DNA of 64,000 nt from Clavaria fumosa (GCA_951802425.1 OX637797.1:744001-808000); one strand, 5' to 3'. Positions 21,348-36,043 are shown, counted from the first letter of the stretch. The notes: a model not told the origin generated them from the sequence alone. Numbers and translations are program-made.

Positions 21348-24300
21348 TCACTCCATTATTCGATTGATGAGCTCTGGGATTAGCTGGAGGACTCGAGTAC
21401 CAATTCCAGGCGATGCCACCTCGCGATTGATCGAGGCAAATTGGAAATTTGTCGCCAGGCCTTGCATAGCGAGCTCATCCAAAGCCCGGAGATGGTGCTG
21501 TCCAGGTCCATGACTGGATTCGTCTAGCGTATGAAGAGTCGTCACGGAAGTTTTGCTCAGTCCAATCCGTCGAGGATCTTTCAACGCAACTCGGAAGATG
21601 GTGGACACAGCTTTGATGATTGCTGCATTGGAAGAATTGGCGAATGTGTCCTTGATTCTGTCTTGTAAGCTTTCATAACTAGCGAAGTGATTCAGTTTGT
21701 GGTACTCCATCCTAAACATGGAACTCACATCATGGACACAATCTCTGGAAATACCCCACCAATATCGGAGAGGACGATGTAGAGCATCTCACTCTCCGAG
21801 TCGTTGCCTTGCGCGCTGGTAAGCATGACGCTCACGAAAGTGGCGACAAGCAAGGCCATGTTTGCGTCATGGACGGCTAAGAAATCAACGGAGAGCCGTG
21901 GCACATCACCCTCCTCCTCCGTAGCCTCTCCACGGCCATTAGGAAACCACCTTGGCTCAGCTCCACACTCATCAAGGAGACGCCGGTACGATTCAGGTGT
22001 GGTGGAGAAAGGAACTAGCGCAAGGAAGTATCCGAGGACGTCGGGTGGAAGTGATGCTCGGGGTGCAGGCTCCAACAACGCGGCTGATCGCAGAGTAATC
22101 CTGAGAAGCGTTCTGAGCAAGGCCTCCGTTGACTCTCGCAAACCCGAATGCCGCACGCCTTTGAGGACTATGGCAGAGAGGGAGAATGAGAAACTGGTGT
22201 CGAAGGAGAGGTCTATCAGATGGTCCATTTGGGAAGCAATGTCGTCAAGCGGTGCTCTGTGGTCAAGGAGCAAGGCATGTACTGGGCCTTGGAGCAGACC
22301 TCGAGCGTCCATCACCTCCAGAGTCACACGTAGGATGTTGCAAGCCTCCGCGTGTAATGCGACATGACAGCATTGAACTAAGGCGACCCCGAGCCAAAAC
22401 ACTTGGAATATGTATCTGGAGTTGTCGGCCAACGCAGGAATGACTTTGCGGACGCATCGCAGAACGCTCACAACTGACGTAGTGTCTGTGTCAGTGAGTT
22501 GTGCGACGGCAGTCTTGGACGCAACGAGGATTTGGTAAAACAGGTCGTCATCTACATCCGAAGATGCCAGAACACCGAGTACAACGAAGGCGCGGGTTTG
22601 AAGCGCCGGTGAAAGCTGGAATGCTGTTGATGTGACGAGACTCATCCATCGAGCACGCCAGACATTTAAAAGCCCTAAGGTGAAAATATTTACCAACCCG
22701 AATCAAAGGAAATCGAAAACGGGCTCACCCTGCGAACCGGCCGTAGTCTCCATGATCTTAACAAATAACCGCGCCAGTTTCTCTTGATTATCTAACGAGA
22801 TCTTGTCGCTTAGGGGATCGTAGTTTATATATTCGCTCGTCAAAGTCGTCCGCGCGAGCCCAAATAATTGTAATGTCTCAGCTTGAGTGCACTCGTTGAT
22901 CAGAACAAGCAGATCTGAGCAAGATGGATCTTCGGCTCGAGTAAGGTACAGCGCCTGAAGAAGATTCATGACAATGCCGTAGACGGACTTCCTGACAAGC
23001 GTTTGCCCCGTGCCGGACGTGATCGTGACAATATGGGCGATCTCGGGGACATAGAGTTGATGGTGGCTTGTCTGCTTCGAAAGGTTGCCAGCTGCGAGGG
23101 CCAAACGGATGAGCGTTGCAACCTCGTTCCAATGTATATTGTCAGCCAATGTCCTGGAAGCCCTCCCCGTCGTCTTGCCGAGATTCTGAAGGGGGTGAGG
23201 AATACAACAGGCATCGATATCAGGTTGTGAAGTACCTTGCGCAACTTGGAATAGATTCGCCCTCGCACATTGATTGAGGATATCCCTGCAACAATTCGAG
23301 CAATGACCTCGCAACGCTGCGAACCGGCTCCTCCGTCAACTGCTGAACGAATAAGTTCTTCCAACACTACGTTCACCGCGGTACTGTCCAGCTTTCCGAT
23401 TTCCGACCATACGCATCTTTGGATGACATTGCTCAGCTGTAGACCACCGCCGGCATTCAGCATCAAAGCTTTCCTGACTAATCGGAGGTCGCACCTCTGT
23501 TTGATTGAGTGTCAGGTCCGTCAACGCCCTGATACAGTCACGAAGCCTAGCACCAGAATGCTCGTAGTGAGGACTGGTGGGATTAGGAAATTGGGCAAGG
23601 TTCTTGATCCACGGGCTTATATATTGCAAGCAATTGATGGCCTGAGAAAGACTTTTGGGCATCCCGGCAATGACCTCTGAAATGAAATCTAGTGTCATGG
23701 CAGGAATGAAATCGGCCAATCGTTCGCTGAGTTGAGCGGCGAATGCATTCGGATCACCCGGAATGAACCCAGCTAACCCGATATTAGCTTCCACCAATAT
23801 GCCAGGTATAGCGAAATTACCTTTCGATGCAACGACAGGATTCTTGTCATAGCCAACGTAGCAACACACTGCACCGAGGAGGTCATACGCGGCACTGCGA
23901 AGCTCTTCGTCTTGCGAATTGATGCTGAATATACTGACGTGGAGTAAGGTAGCGGGCACGTTGGAGAATCGAGAGAACCCGTCTGATACAGAGGTTTGAC
24001 CGGAGCGTCCTTTCGCTCCTCTGATTTTCTGTTTCAAACGACGGTCTCAGTACCATGCTCAAGACTGGTAGTTGGCAGGCGGTTTACCTTGACAATTGTG
24101 TCCCGCAAAGATGATGAAAAATACAGCGTGATTCCTTGTCGACTCCTCCGTACAATGAACTCTTGGTGATCATGCCCTGTCGAGACATTGTATACGTCGC
24201 TAATGTCTTTGAGGGGGATGATCTCAGTTGCCCTGCACGATAAGGACGGCGAAATGGGTAGAGCTTTGACCTTTGATGTATTCAAATTAGCATCATAGTG

Positions 24301-27300
24301 ACAATAAATGGTCCATGGATTGAAAGGGATCCCTACCGATGTTATCCGGAGATGTGTTCGAGCGACATGTAGGATGACCGGCACAGGCATCTGGTGAAGT
24401 TGTCTCATGACGATGTCGTCGAATTCCTCGCATGGTTCCTCCTCATAATGACCTGTGGGTTCAGCCTCGGGTATCAGTCCCGCCCAGGAAGATTTAAAAA
24501 ATCTCAGGAGGCATCTCACTCGCGTAGACAAGAGAAGCAATGCACCCAGCAGGAAGCTTGTGCCTCTGAAGTTCTCCTACTGAAGTGCAAGTTCTCAGAA
24601 CCCCAGAAAAGTGGTTGCCTGCAAGGGAAAAATAAGCACAGCCTATTGCTTCTGCATATTAAATGATATACCGGCTGATATGTTGTAAAGTCTGCGAAGA
24701 TAGCGTTGCATGAGCGCATTAGCATTGAGGATGTATGTCGTGAGTAGTCGCTCGCGGACATCCTTAGGAATTAGTTCAGTGCAATATTTCTTGATCCATG
24801 AGACCGGAATCTCGGCTGCCGAAGTGAATTCGGTGCAATCTACAATGATTTCGAAAGGGCGCTGCTCATATGCTGGCAGGTTCAAGGTCTGAGGCGGATT
24901 TTGAGCACAATTTCGCAATATCTGAAATCAGACATACTTTAAAAATATGGAACATGAGCAATTCAATGTCTAGGGCTTCCACATCTATTTGGGATATTCG
25001 GAAGATGAATACGGCGGGTTGATCCTGGAGGAAGGTTGTCAGATCAGTAACTAGCGCAAGCCACAAAAGTTCCAGACCTTCGGAGCGGGTGTTTCCACGA
25101 AGATATCTCGGACCGCATCGACGTTTCGATTGGCACAACGCGACATGAGATCCAGATATTCTCTGTGCTCCCCATTCGTATATGGCGAGATACGAGGCAC
25201 TTCCAGGGCTTGCCCTAGATCGACAAGTGCCGCACAAAGGCCATCCCATGCGCGTTTACCGTTGATCGCGGTTTGATCTACTTCGTTGACCTTCGACAAA
25301 CTGAGAAGTTCTTTCCCAATCTTGTCTGCGTGCTTTTCAAAGTAACGATGTAATACGATGGTGTCTGTATGATCCGGAGTATTTCCGAGCCACTCATCTG
25401 CGTCATCGCCAACGACGGCAGAAGAGTATTTCTAAAAGCAGGATGAGGGACGGGTTCAGGAGCAGGTTGACAACACACATTAACTTCGCTCAGATACCGC
25501 GTAACATTCACTATGTTGTCTTGCAGAAAAGCGTTCAACCCCACCATGAATGCCTCCTTACCAAAGAAAATATTGTTCGCTAAATTTTGAATGATTTTGG
25601 CGATGACTCTGAGACCACGCCGAATAATGGCGCCCTCTTCATCCTTCGGAAGTTCAACATCGACGATTTCGGGGGCAACGATAGCAGGAGATATGAAACT
25701 AGAGCATAATGTAAGTGGAGATGCGTTTTCTTGGACAAGCGGGCGAACCGGAGGAAAATGAAAGCCCCAAGAGCAGCAAATTTAGAGTCGGGCCAAACCT
25801 CGTTTCTGATGATCAGATGAGAGAGTTTCAATCACGGTGATATATGGCTACTGACACAGATTTTGCGATGTGGGCGCATACTTCTCGGAATATGCTGTTG
25901 TCAAAGTTGGAGAACAGGTGGCGGCGGGACACACTACTTGGGACTCACGAAGGCAGGGCCGACACAGAAGCAGAGATGATCTCTAGGAATGACCTTGCGA
26001 CAAATTCCACGGTGACACGATTGCGCTCGACATCCTGAGCACCCGCCTTGGCAGGGTCCAACTCGTACCCTTGCCCAGGAGGCAAATCGGCCATCAATTT
26101 GACGAGAGGCACAATCAAACCCCGCAGATAATTATATCCGTGGACTTTCGCAAATGCAGAAAGAAACCTCGTATACGTGGTGTTGCCTCTGAACAGCGAA
26201 GCCTCGCTTTCTAAGAGAAGCCCTCAGTACGAAAATTGTGCAATATTAGATGAACCAATACCTGTGTGACTGATCTCTCGATTTATCATAAGTTTCAACA
26301 GGTTGACCAAGGACGTCCGTGTGTCAAAAAGGTTAAGGAGAACAGAGATAATTATATCCACCTCCGAGGGTGGACAAGTCTCGCATATGGCCATGGCGAG
26401 CACCATCTAGTACGCCCTAAGCACTCACATAAACGCATGAGCTCAAGCAAACTCACGTCTGATCCTGTGACGAGCTGAGAGCAAGGTAATTCTCAGTTCT
26501 GTTGAAGTGGCAGAAATGAGTCGCATACCTCGCAAAGACGACTTCGACGAGACGCTGTTGGCGCAGTCTGATGTTGATCAAATTTAGTGCCCTGGCCCAG
26601 CACCCGGGAAAACACATGGGCAAAGATAGAACGCTTTCTCGTGTCTTGATCATAGGCAAGAGGCAGGCATTGCTTGAAACCACTTTCCGTGTTGGCACTG
26701 ACAAGGTTAGACAGTCCTGTGACCACCAACTCGTGGAGCTCCGCTTCTCGCTGTGAGACTCGCGACCTCTGGAGGAAAGTCGTCAGCGCGCAGTTTTCTC
26801 GAGATGAGGAGATACTCACTTTGTGCAGCGAAGGGACGTTTGACGCGCTATCTGAGGTCTGCGGAGCGTTAAATCATCTACAGCAATCATGAACATCGCA
26901 AAGCAAGGCGTACGGGGACTTCAGTATGGCAAAGGTCAAGTCCTTTGAGTAGTATCGAAGAGTAGCGGTTGAACAGTCTCGCAACCACATGGCTAGAATC
27001 GTCGCCAACAGAACCATCAAGAGGTCGGAGTAGCAAACGGTCCAATAGTTTCACAGCTGTCCGAAGAGATACTATATTCAGATCTACTTGGGCACGCGCA
27101 GCTTCCATATCAGATAACTGAGACAGATATTTTGATAAGCACCGAATAGGAGGACTCGTATCAAAAAGGAGACGAACAGATGCTGGATCTTGTATCCACT
27201 CCATAATAATGTCAAGAATGTTACGACGGTCCGCAGCATCTTTACGAAATGAAAGTGTATCCGTCCGGGAGCACACACTATCGCAGAGAGCACAGTATTT

Positions 27301-30300
27301 GATTTTGATGCGACTGGTCGACGGGCTGTCAAAACGAGCGACGGAGCCAGCAAGAGCAAGTAACGTGGAGCTCAGATCCATATTGTAGATCTCTTCCGCC
27401 GGTACTTGGGTGTTCTCGATGAGCAACTTGAGAACGGCCATGTACTTCAAAAACTGGTTCAGATCGGGCGCAATTCCGGGAAGCGTCGTACTAACCTGGT
27501 CAAGAAGGGAAGCGGAGGCTTCGGCAAGAACCGGCTCGGGCGATTGAGTTATGTGCCGAATCATCCTAGTGGAAATACGAATGAGGCAGTGAGAGCTCTC
27601 TCGTGGGATGATGCACGTACTCGTCCAAGTGCTTGACAAGCCGGGAATAGAGTCGGGGACTCAGCTCCGATCCGAGAGCTTCTCGTGCAATCTCCCGTAC
27701 TTGCATGGACTCCACCGAAAGCATGGCGGTAAGCTCAAGCACAAATGTCTCCACCAGGACACGATAATCTTGCAAATCGCGCATCTGGTCAGGCAGGTAT
27801 TGCACCGGAACCACATTGCTCAACGGCGGGAGCTCCGGGCCGTCATTCACACAAGCGCCACCGAATGCCGCCAGGAATAGCGTCAGATTGCGCCACCGGA
27901 CGTGCTTCTCCTGCACAAAGGCTTCGTTGAGCATCTCGTAAGGGAGGACATGGATATCACTTGCCTCCCATGACAACGTATAATAATTCTTGTCCGCTTC
28001 CTCCACAACGTAAGGCTGCGCCTCCAGGACAAACTCAGACAGAGCGCGCCATCTGCAATAGCATTCCTGCCAAACGGCGACATGGATTGCTGAAGGGTAC
28101 GCAAGAAAGCGGACTAGTTTCCGTATGCGCTTCTGGTAGCCAACGCGCCCTATCCACACCATGTCAGAGAATTCACGATCTAAGAAGAAACCCGACGAAC
28201 CGAAAATGGCAACGTTAGGATCCCCAAGCTGCAGAAAAATGGGATTGCGTTTCGATAGCTCCTCGTCACAGAAGTGCGGGTTCGGTGGTGCATCTGGTTG
28301 GCTCTCTGCGAGCGCAATGAGGCGGAGGCATTGGGCGGCTGTCTGAGAAACCGTGCTGTCAGCCGAAGTGAGCGAGATGCAAAAGGCGACAATGGCCAGC
28401 GCGAATGCAGGTATGCGTTCTGGTGCCATTTGAACTTCTTTCAGGACCTAGAAGATCCCAATGTCAGCAGTGAGAAGAGGGTCGAGAACGGCATGCTGAC
28501 GAAGTTCTTGCGACAATACAACTCCATCATCTTCTGAGCCATTTTCATCCATAAACTCTCATCCTTGTAGTCGTGCCGGGCCTGTATCAAGTGCCCACAT
28601 ATGGTGATGAGTATCTCCGCCCTATTGTAGGGCGGCCAGGAACATCATCAGGCCAAAGGTACAACCAAACACAGAATGAAAGAACGCATACAACACAGGT
28701 TTGAGCCAGGCTGCTGAGCCTTCGTACATAGGATGACTTGGCGACATGCGGAAGACCAACTCGATCATCAATTGGAAGGAGCCCGCCATAGATATCTTGA
28801 CAGTGTCATCTAGGGGAGACTCCCACACCTTCAAGCAAGCAGCGAACCACTCGTCTGTGTCCTTCGTGTCGCTGCCCGTTAGGAAGAAACCATAGGTCGT
28901 TCGCCATAGAGAGAGCAGCCCAAGCAGCAAGACCTCACGATCGACGAGGGTGTCCGTCCCCGTTCGTTTGATCTTGGGACGCGTTGCTGCTCGTTTAACG
29001 TGCCCGTAGAGGTCTACTTCGTTGCGGCGCAGCGCGGCAGCCTAGTGAAAGAACGAATGTTTCCATCAGGATCAGATCAGGTCAGGCCGGCCAAAGATGA
29101 CTGGCCTTGAAAATACTCCGGAACCTCCCAGAAACGGTTAACTCCAAATTCTTCATAGATTGCTTCTTTGCCAGTCGAGGAGACTACGAGGGTGCATCAG
29201 CGCAACTATACAACTCTCACGGACGACGCGTGCAGTTTACCTCCAACGCGAGTATCAGACAAGCTTTGACCACGCAGACCTTGACAGCATCCGAGCGATC
29301 AGGTTCGAGACAAGCCGTGAACAAACGGCGAGACTCCTCCTCTGGGAGGAACCAATATACAGTAACTAGGGCTTGGCTGTACAAGTCCAGATCAATTTCG
29401 TCCCCAGAATCCCAGAAGGGCTTCTGCAAAGAGTTCTTCCAAAGCGCACTCTTAGAGAAGACAATGGTTATATCCAGTCCCCAAGATGGCAGAGAGTATA
29501 CTAACCTTGACTTCATGCGCAATATCAAATGCAACGCTCCTCAATGGCAAGTCATCCTCTCCCTGCAGATATGCAGCTGCCTTGCATATATCGAGGGCGC
29601 ATACAAGCGATAGCTCGGCAAGCTTAGAAGAAGTGTTGGCGTGTCTTATCAGCTCCTCTATGAAGCGATTCTCCTTAAAAATAAAACACGACCAGGATAG
29701 TGTGAGGCTGCACTTGCATGTATGTAATCCGAAAAGTCCTTACCTTTCGAAGGCTCCTCTGGCCACCGCCTACCCCGGCGCCAAAATTTGACATCTGGAG
29801 ATCAACCGACAGCCGCTCTGAGCTGATGCAGCTCAGAATAGTGAGTGTCGGCCAAACTGACTTCTCACACCCAGGTTGCGGTGAGTAGAGCAGGTCGAAG
29901 ACGCGTTCAGGAGCACTCTCCAATCGGCCTCTTGAGCGAAGGGCCTCGTTAAACTCGGCAGGAAAGATCTCTATCCAGTTCCAGATAGCTGCTCTTAGCG
30001 GAATAGCAAGGGCTACCTGGACCTCGCGCTTCATGTTCACGAGCAGCGACGAAAGTTCTGGAGGCAATGGATCTCAGGGACGCCATGAAAGAAGGGGAAA
30101 GTAGTCGTACCATTAAGAACCTGGATAAGCCTTACTTTGTCCAAAGCACAGTGCGTCATCAACCCCATATCAACTATGTCCGACTTCTCGTCAGAGGTTT
30201 GTGCGAGAGAGCGCACCCTTGTGCGCAGCCTATACAACACCGCAGTCCAGTTGGAGGCAGACAAGTGGAAGATGATCCTGCCAGTATACTTTCGTATAAG

Positions 30301-31240
30301 AATGTTCATGCTATTGGGTGACCTTATTTGAGTTGTATGAGCCTTTTCGTAGTTCCAACTTCCAGGTGGAATTGGTACGCATGAAGAACGCGTTGAATTC
30401 GGGTTCGGTAAGGTAACTGAGGAGTCGACGGGTGGCACAGACGCGAGGTTAGCCAGGTTGCCATCAACACTGATGTCCAGGGCTGCGTTCGGCGAGACGT
30501 CGGGCCATTCGTAGTCGCGGAAAGAAGAATCAACCACATAACTCGTTATATGCACCAAGTTATGGTCAGGGAACGATGTCTGTCTGAGGTACAAGATCAT
30601 CACGCTGAGGATGTATCTCGCACAGTTCTCGTTCAGAGGTGGGGGATCGCAGGCCTGCAAGGGGTTCGGACTCTCGTCTTGGTGCTTCCTCCAGCCTGAG
30701 GCCATGGCAACAGACAGTACTTTGAGAAGGAGGAGCTGAGACTGTAGCACTTCGACAGAAAGTATGCCGTTTGCATCCGGCTGTTGTGTGATCAGACGCA
30801 TAGGATTAAAAGCGTTGCATGTATACGAACCTTTGCCAGCCGTTCAAGCAATTCCGTCAAAGCCCACGCAATTATATCCAAAGAGTCGCGAGACAGATCA
30901 ACGAGGGCTTCAATGGATTGTCCGATAGCCTTGTCCGATTCCAGGACATCCAGAGGTTGACCGGAGTTCGAAGGAAGCTGGCAAGGATTAACGTGTTTTT
31001 CAGCCCGGTTAATGGGAGCCCAGTTCTTGAGTGCGAGTCACTCACCTTGTTTTTCAGTCTGTTCACTAGAACCTGAACTATCTTCTGCTGGGGAGTTGCA
31101 GTGGCGCCTGCCATCCCCACTGCAAGTGCAGGTGCTGCCCGAGGCGCAAGAGCGTGATGAGACCCATTGCTCTTGTGGGCTCGAGACGCACTCGTCGGGG
31201 CAATGAAAGCCCCCGACGCGGAAGGACGGCGGATGGGCAT
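21348..31240 (-). CDS. Neurofibromin/IRA-type Ras GTPase-activating protein
   Basis: This is a very large Ras-GAP of the NF1/IRA1/IRA2 family, which switches off Ras and so restrains cAMP or MAPK signalling. The start is MPIRRPSASGAF at 31240, followed by a QKIVQVLVNRLKNK segment. Long helical-repeat exons follow (for example 28429-27566 and 27639-26887). The GAP domain starts near 26215 with the arginine finger in SLFRGNT (Arg codon 26190-26188), then HGYNYLRGLI, and across an intron FIFLRFISPAIVAPE and LQNLANNIFFGKEAFM-like sequence near 25590. Next are Sec14/PH-like exons (about 25250-24040; FEIIVDCTEFTSAAEIP, IIPLKDISDVYNV). C-terminal HEAT-like exons include SLSQAINCLQYISPWIKNLA. The stop TGA is at 21348. 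More than 20 introns of about 50-70 nt are present and not every splice site was fixed. Domain order and key residues make the identity firm. Confidence 0.88.
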
Positions 31241-33050
31241 TTCAGGGCGATTCCAGCGAAGAGGTGAAAGTTCCGCGCCACCGAAAGTATAGCGAGGATG
31301 TGGGCCCGCTGTATTTCGCTGGTTTGGAGATAGGGTGGCGATAGATAAAGCCAAGACTGAGGTCGGCGCCTCAAATGATGGCCTGAACCCTCAGAGACTT
31401 TGAGATATGCGCTGTGTACGGTGTGGCTGCTTTGGAAGCAAGCGTGAGCGTCTGATATTAGGTAAGCGATGGAATCGTGCCCTGCGCGAACTACAACCTG
31501 AGAACCTGAGCGTAGTGGTACTATGTATGCCAAGCTACAATCGTGGATTCATTGAATGTATACATGACAGCGCTCTCGGGAGATTTCGACTCGTGGTGTC
31601 TACTGCGTTACAACTTGCGCGGCTGTCCTGCAACAAGTGATCCATCAAGGATACCGACTAACTCGCAGGAACCATGTGACGAGGATGTATGCGCGGTTGA
31701 TTCCAAAAGAAATAGGGCCGTATCCAATGCAGCAGTGATCTCGGGCAAACGTCGGAGCGATCGGAGCGCAGAGGCAGGATCGTTAGGCATCTCCTGCACA
31801 ACTTTGTCTCCATAGGCGAGCGCTATGCAATACACGACAAAGAACGACGTCAGAGAAGTAACCGCGCGTGTTGTCAGATAGAAAGAGGCACACGGCGGCC
31901 ACTAGTGCAAAAAAATGAACAGAACCGACGAATCAGTGTTAGGACTGTTGCACATAGATGTCAGCAGAATTTGCAGCTGCCACACTGGCGAGATGCTTTG
32001 CAAGTTAGCGCCAATGCGAATCCCAAGTCAAGAAGGAGGAGATACACGAGTATGGTTGACAGCATCGCGAGCTAATTGAGAGGGTGCTGATCGATACCAC
32101 AATGAACACAGAGGAGGGGCGACATTGGGACACAAGATTAGCGGAGAATCAGGACACAAGCTGAGGCCTTTCGTATATCAAAAGCTTGCAAAAATGAGCA
32201 GCCCATCCAGCTCCATCCTCGCGAGTGAGATCAGCGACCGAGGTTGACGGCAGAGCGCAATTTTTCAATTGGAGACGGCACTGCCACTGGACCCACAAGT
32301 GTCCACAACAGGAAAAGGCTGACCCAGGCGTGTGCGCACAAGAGCATCTCGTAAGGCTCTCATCCATCATCGAAGACGGGGGGGTTACTCGTCAAGTGCT
32401 TCGAAGCCAGGTCGGCGCCGCAACGGCCGTGGTTGCTAGTGAACGCCGACGTGAACAGACGGTTATAGACCAGTGACTTTTTACATGTTCTCTTCATCAA
32501 GACCATTGCAGAAATTCCGTCGTCGAATGGTGTGGTGGCACGACGAAGCTAAGTGCTGCTCTACGCTGCGTCTTGTCGAGCCACAGGATTAGGAGCCAAA
32601 GAACCGAACTCCGCCTATTGTATTTCCTGACTGGGTCATCCGCTGCGTGAGCTTAGTCGCCCTCGCCCTGCACTGCACAAGGTCCCCACTCAGGCCTCCT
32701 TTTTACCGTACACCTCCCACCTACTTCTGCTCGCCATCACTCCGCCTCGTATTGCTCAATTATCGACCCCGTTTGCTCCTCTCGTTGCTCTCCTGCTACA
32801 TTTTTTTCGCCGTTCAGCTCTTTGCTCTTACTTCCCTTTGCTTTCAACTAGCCCTTCTCTACCTCCTAAGCTCCTTAAAAATTTCATCCCCCGCTGTCGA
32901 TATCTGCATCCATCACTTCGTTTCCTTGCAGTCTGAGTGTCCTGAAATTTCCGAGACAAAAGGGAGCGTCCCTCTTCGAGAATAAGAAAATCGATTGTCT
33001 TTCCTGCTTTCCTGCCACACGCTCACATATCAGTCGCGTTTTCCCTCACA
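31241..33050. promoter_or_regulatory. Divergent intergenic region between the Ras-GAP and RRM genes
   Basis: This 1.8-kb spacer lies between two divergent start codons. No convincing coding exon was seen in 31241-32640. From about 32640 to 33000 the plus strand is strongly pyrimidine-rich (runs of C/T such as ctcctttttaccgtacacctcc), which is typical of basidiomycete core promoters and 5' UTRs. This stretch probably includes the transcription start of the RNA-binding protein gene. Regulatory function is inferred. Confidence 0.5.
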
Positions 33051-36043
33051 ATGCCTCGTCCAACAGTTTCGCACGACTTCGGTTCTCCAACCGAACCTTC
33101 CCGCATACAGCCAGTCTACGACTCCAATTTGCCAGAAATTTACCAGCCATATTCGCCTTATTCCTTCACGGCCGCTGCTTTCGATACACAATCACCATCG
33201 CAACGCTCTTCCCCGTCTCCCAGCTCCATCGTTGCCCAAATCGCGCCAAGGTTGGCCAACATACATGATTTCAACGAGCGCAGGATCGGAACCGCCCTCG
33301 ATCGTTGGTCCGTCCGAACAAACAGACACACACCTCCACCTGCGGCGGCGGTCCAACATCAATCCACCTTCAACCACAACTACAACAACCGCCGCCCTTA
33401 TTCTTCCCCTTCACCTCTTTATTCGAAGCCCGCCTTTGTCTACCAGCCACCTATAAATCTAAACGACAGCGACACCAACTCACGCCGCAGTTCAGCCGCG
33501 TCATCTTCACTCCCCCCATTGTCATCAATTCCCGGACTGCCTAATTTCGATTCTACGCTCTATTGGGGCAACCTCGAGCCTTGGATGGACGAAGAGTACG
33601 CAAAGCAAGCCTGTACTTTGATGGGCTGGGACCCTGTCAGAATCAGAATTCCCCCTGCCACAGTAGACGGTGCAACTGGATTACAACCGAACAATCCCGG
33701 CTACTGTTTCCTCACCTTTCCCTCGCCTGCACACGCCGCGTCTGTCCTCAACCAGGTCACCAACACAGGCTCCACCAACCCCATCACAATGCCGAACTCG
33801 ACCAAACCGTTCATGTTTAACTGGGCGTCCGAGATCAGGAGCAGTGATTTGCACCCTCAGCCTCCTTGCAAGCCGTTTGCCAGCATACAGCAACCGTACC
33901 CCAAGGAATACAGCATTTTTGTTGGTGATCTAGCGCCTGAGACATCGAACTCGGATTTGGTGGCCGTATTTCGCAATCCTGTGCTCGGCCTGCGCAACGA
34001 CCGCGAGCCAAAGTTCATTAGGCCTTTCCTGAGTTGCAAGAGCGCGAAAATCATGCTAGATCCTGTTACTGGAGTGTCGCGAGGATATGGCTTTGTCAGG
34101 TTGGTCCAGCTTCAATACTTTAATCTTTTACATACTCAAGCATATATGTTGCAGGTTCACAGATGAAGCGGATCAACAACGGGCCTTGATTGAGATGCAT
34201 GGACTCTACTGTCTCTCTCGTCCCAGTGCGTTGTCTCCTGTCACATAAAATATCTTGCTAACGTCATCGCAGTGCGTATTTCACCTGCGACGGCCAAGTA
34301 TAAACAGCCTTCTGCAATACCCGGATATGACTTCCCCCAATCGCAGGTTCCGATCACATTATCAGGGATCTCTGAACAGGTACAACCTATCACCATCGCT
34401 CTTCCTATTCCGAGTGCAGGACAAGCAGAAGGCGCTTCGCCTTCGAGTAACGCTGCTTCTTCAACAATATCGCCTGCTTCGGTTGCATCGTCTATCACTG
34501 CTAGTACTGTCAGCGTCTCCAGCTCCTTACCCTCTCAAGGGTCGGGGTCCAGTAATGGACATGCATCGTCTCTTACGCAGGAAGATTTGCTTAACCTCCC
34601 CCACGATGTTCTCGCGCAACTCGCCCAGCTATATGCCAATGAATCCGTGAACCAGTCGAAATCCAGCTCAGCTCCGGCTCAGTCATTGTCGATCTCGACA
34701 CCGTTTGCTCAGTCTGAAGGGCAGGACGTCAACGCAGCTGAGCCACAGCGTTATCTTGCCTCGGAAGAGTCTTGGAAGCATCACGCGCAAGCACGGGCTA
34801 TCCTTGGTAATTTGATTGGGCCGAACGGCGAGCAGCTAACGTCCACCGATCCATATAATACGACGGTATTCGTCGGGGGTCTGAGTCCGCTCATCTCAGA
34901 GGAGACACTAAGAACTTTCTTCGCGCCATTCGGGGACATCCATTACGTGGGTGTTGCATACTCATCGCGGACTAGTTTTTTACTAATTTTTTTCTTGCAG
35001 GTCAAGGTGCCAGTCGGGAAACACTGCGGTTTTGTCCAGTTTGTCAAGAAGGCCGACGCGGAGCGTGCCATTGAGAAGATGCAGGGTTTCCCCATAGGCG
35101 GCAGTCGGATCAGGCTCAGTTGGGGCAGAAGTCAATGTTAGTAATATAGACGCCCTTCACATTATCAGGATCTGATCCTCTATCAGACAAAGCCGCCCAA
35201 GCTGCGGCCCAGGCTGCTCAGGCCGCTGCCATGCAGGCGCATTACCAGTCACAAGTCGCGTCACAGCTGGCTGCTCTCAATCCAGAACAGGCGCTGTCGC
35301 TGTTCCAGAAGGCCGGCCTGCTTCCGGCGCCGGCGGTGGGCGCTAAACCGTTGTCCAGTGTGAGCACCAATGGCGTTGCGAGCGCTACTGTTAGACAGCT
35401 TCCTTCTCCCCATGAAGAGAAGATACCCACGCCCCAGCCGGCGAAAGGGAATCAGAGCGCATCAGCCGCGCTGGACCCGTTTTCGGTTCCGTTTTCTGGC
35501 CGAACAATCGCTGAAATGAGGTTTTTGGAAAGTCAACAGCAAAATCCGACCATGACTTCGTTCTCCCCATTCTCCCCTGAGCCCAACCTATACATGTCCG
35601 ATCACCCTCGACGAGATTCGGTATCTTTGTCACATCCCGAGCTTCTCCCACACTCCCTCAAGAACTACTCGCATGGCTTTGGATCATCCACCATGCCACC
35701 GCCTGAAAGCAACATGTCTAGTCTCAGTTCGAGGATCTCGCCAACGTCCACCCGACCTAGCAGCGCGGCGCCTCCGCGATATTCCGCGTACCTCGAGAGT
35801 GTCACGGCCCCGTTCCAGATTGGTCGTTCCGAACGTCCGATATCCCGCCCGACTTCTTGTTCGCATTCCTCTCGGTCGTCGGGCGGACACGAGCAGGACA
35901 TGTTGCAGGAGCTGAACGGGACCCTCGCTTGCCTCGACTTGGACAAGGTGTGGAAGGTCTCGCTGGACAGTCCGACGGTCGCGGAAGGAGCAACGCCATT
36001 CAAATCGTCCAATACGCTTTCGCATTCGCTTTCGACGCCATGA
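33051..36043 (+). CDS. Three-RRM RNA-binding protein (NAM8/NGR1/CSX1 type)
   Basis: Proteins of this group bind U-rich RNA and act in mRNA stability or splicing. Five exons keep phase: 33051-34099, 34155-34225, 34273-34946, 35001-35136 and 35187-36043, giving 928 residues. The N-terminus is Ser/Pro-rich. RRM1 starts at LYWGNLEPWMDEEYAKQA (near 33558); RRM2 has RNP2 SIFVGDLAPETSNSDLV and RNP1 RGYGFVRF split by the first intron; RRM3 has TVFVGGLSPLISEETLRTF and HCGFVQFVKKADAERAI, ending in RIRLSWGRSQ. The tail begins with Ala/Gln repeats and is Ser/Pro-rich and disordered. The acceptor for exon 5 at 35186 is chosen because the earlier AG would create a stop. The order of a divergent RRM1 and two canonical RRMs fits fungal NAM8/NGR1 relatives. 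Confidence 0.88.

Noticed and set aside
21725..21745. A 17-nt intron near the end of the Ras-GAP gene
   Set aside because: A 51-nt intron with the same GTGAGT donor and a later CGCTAG acceptor also restores the frame, and is a normal length for this genome.
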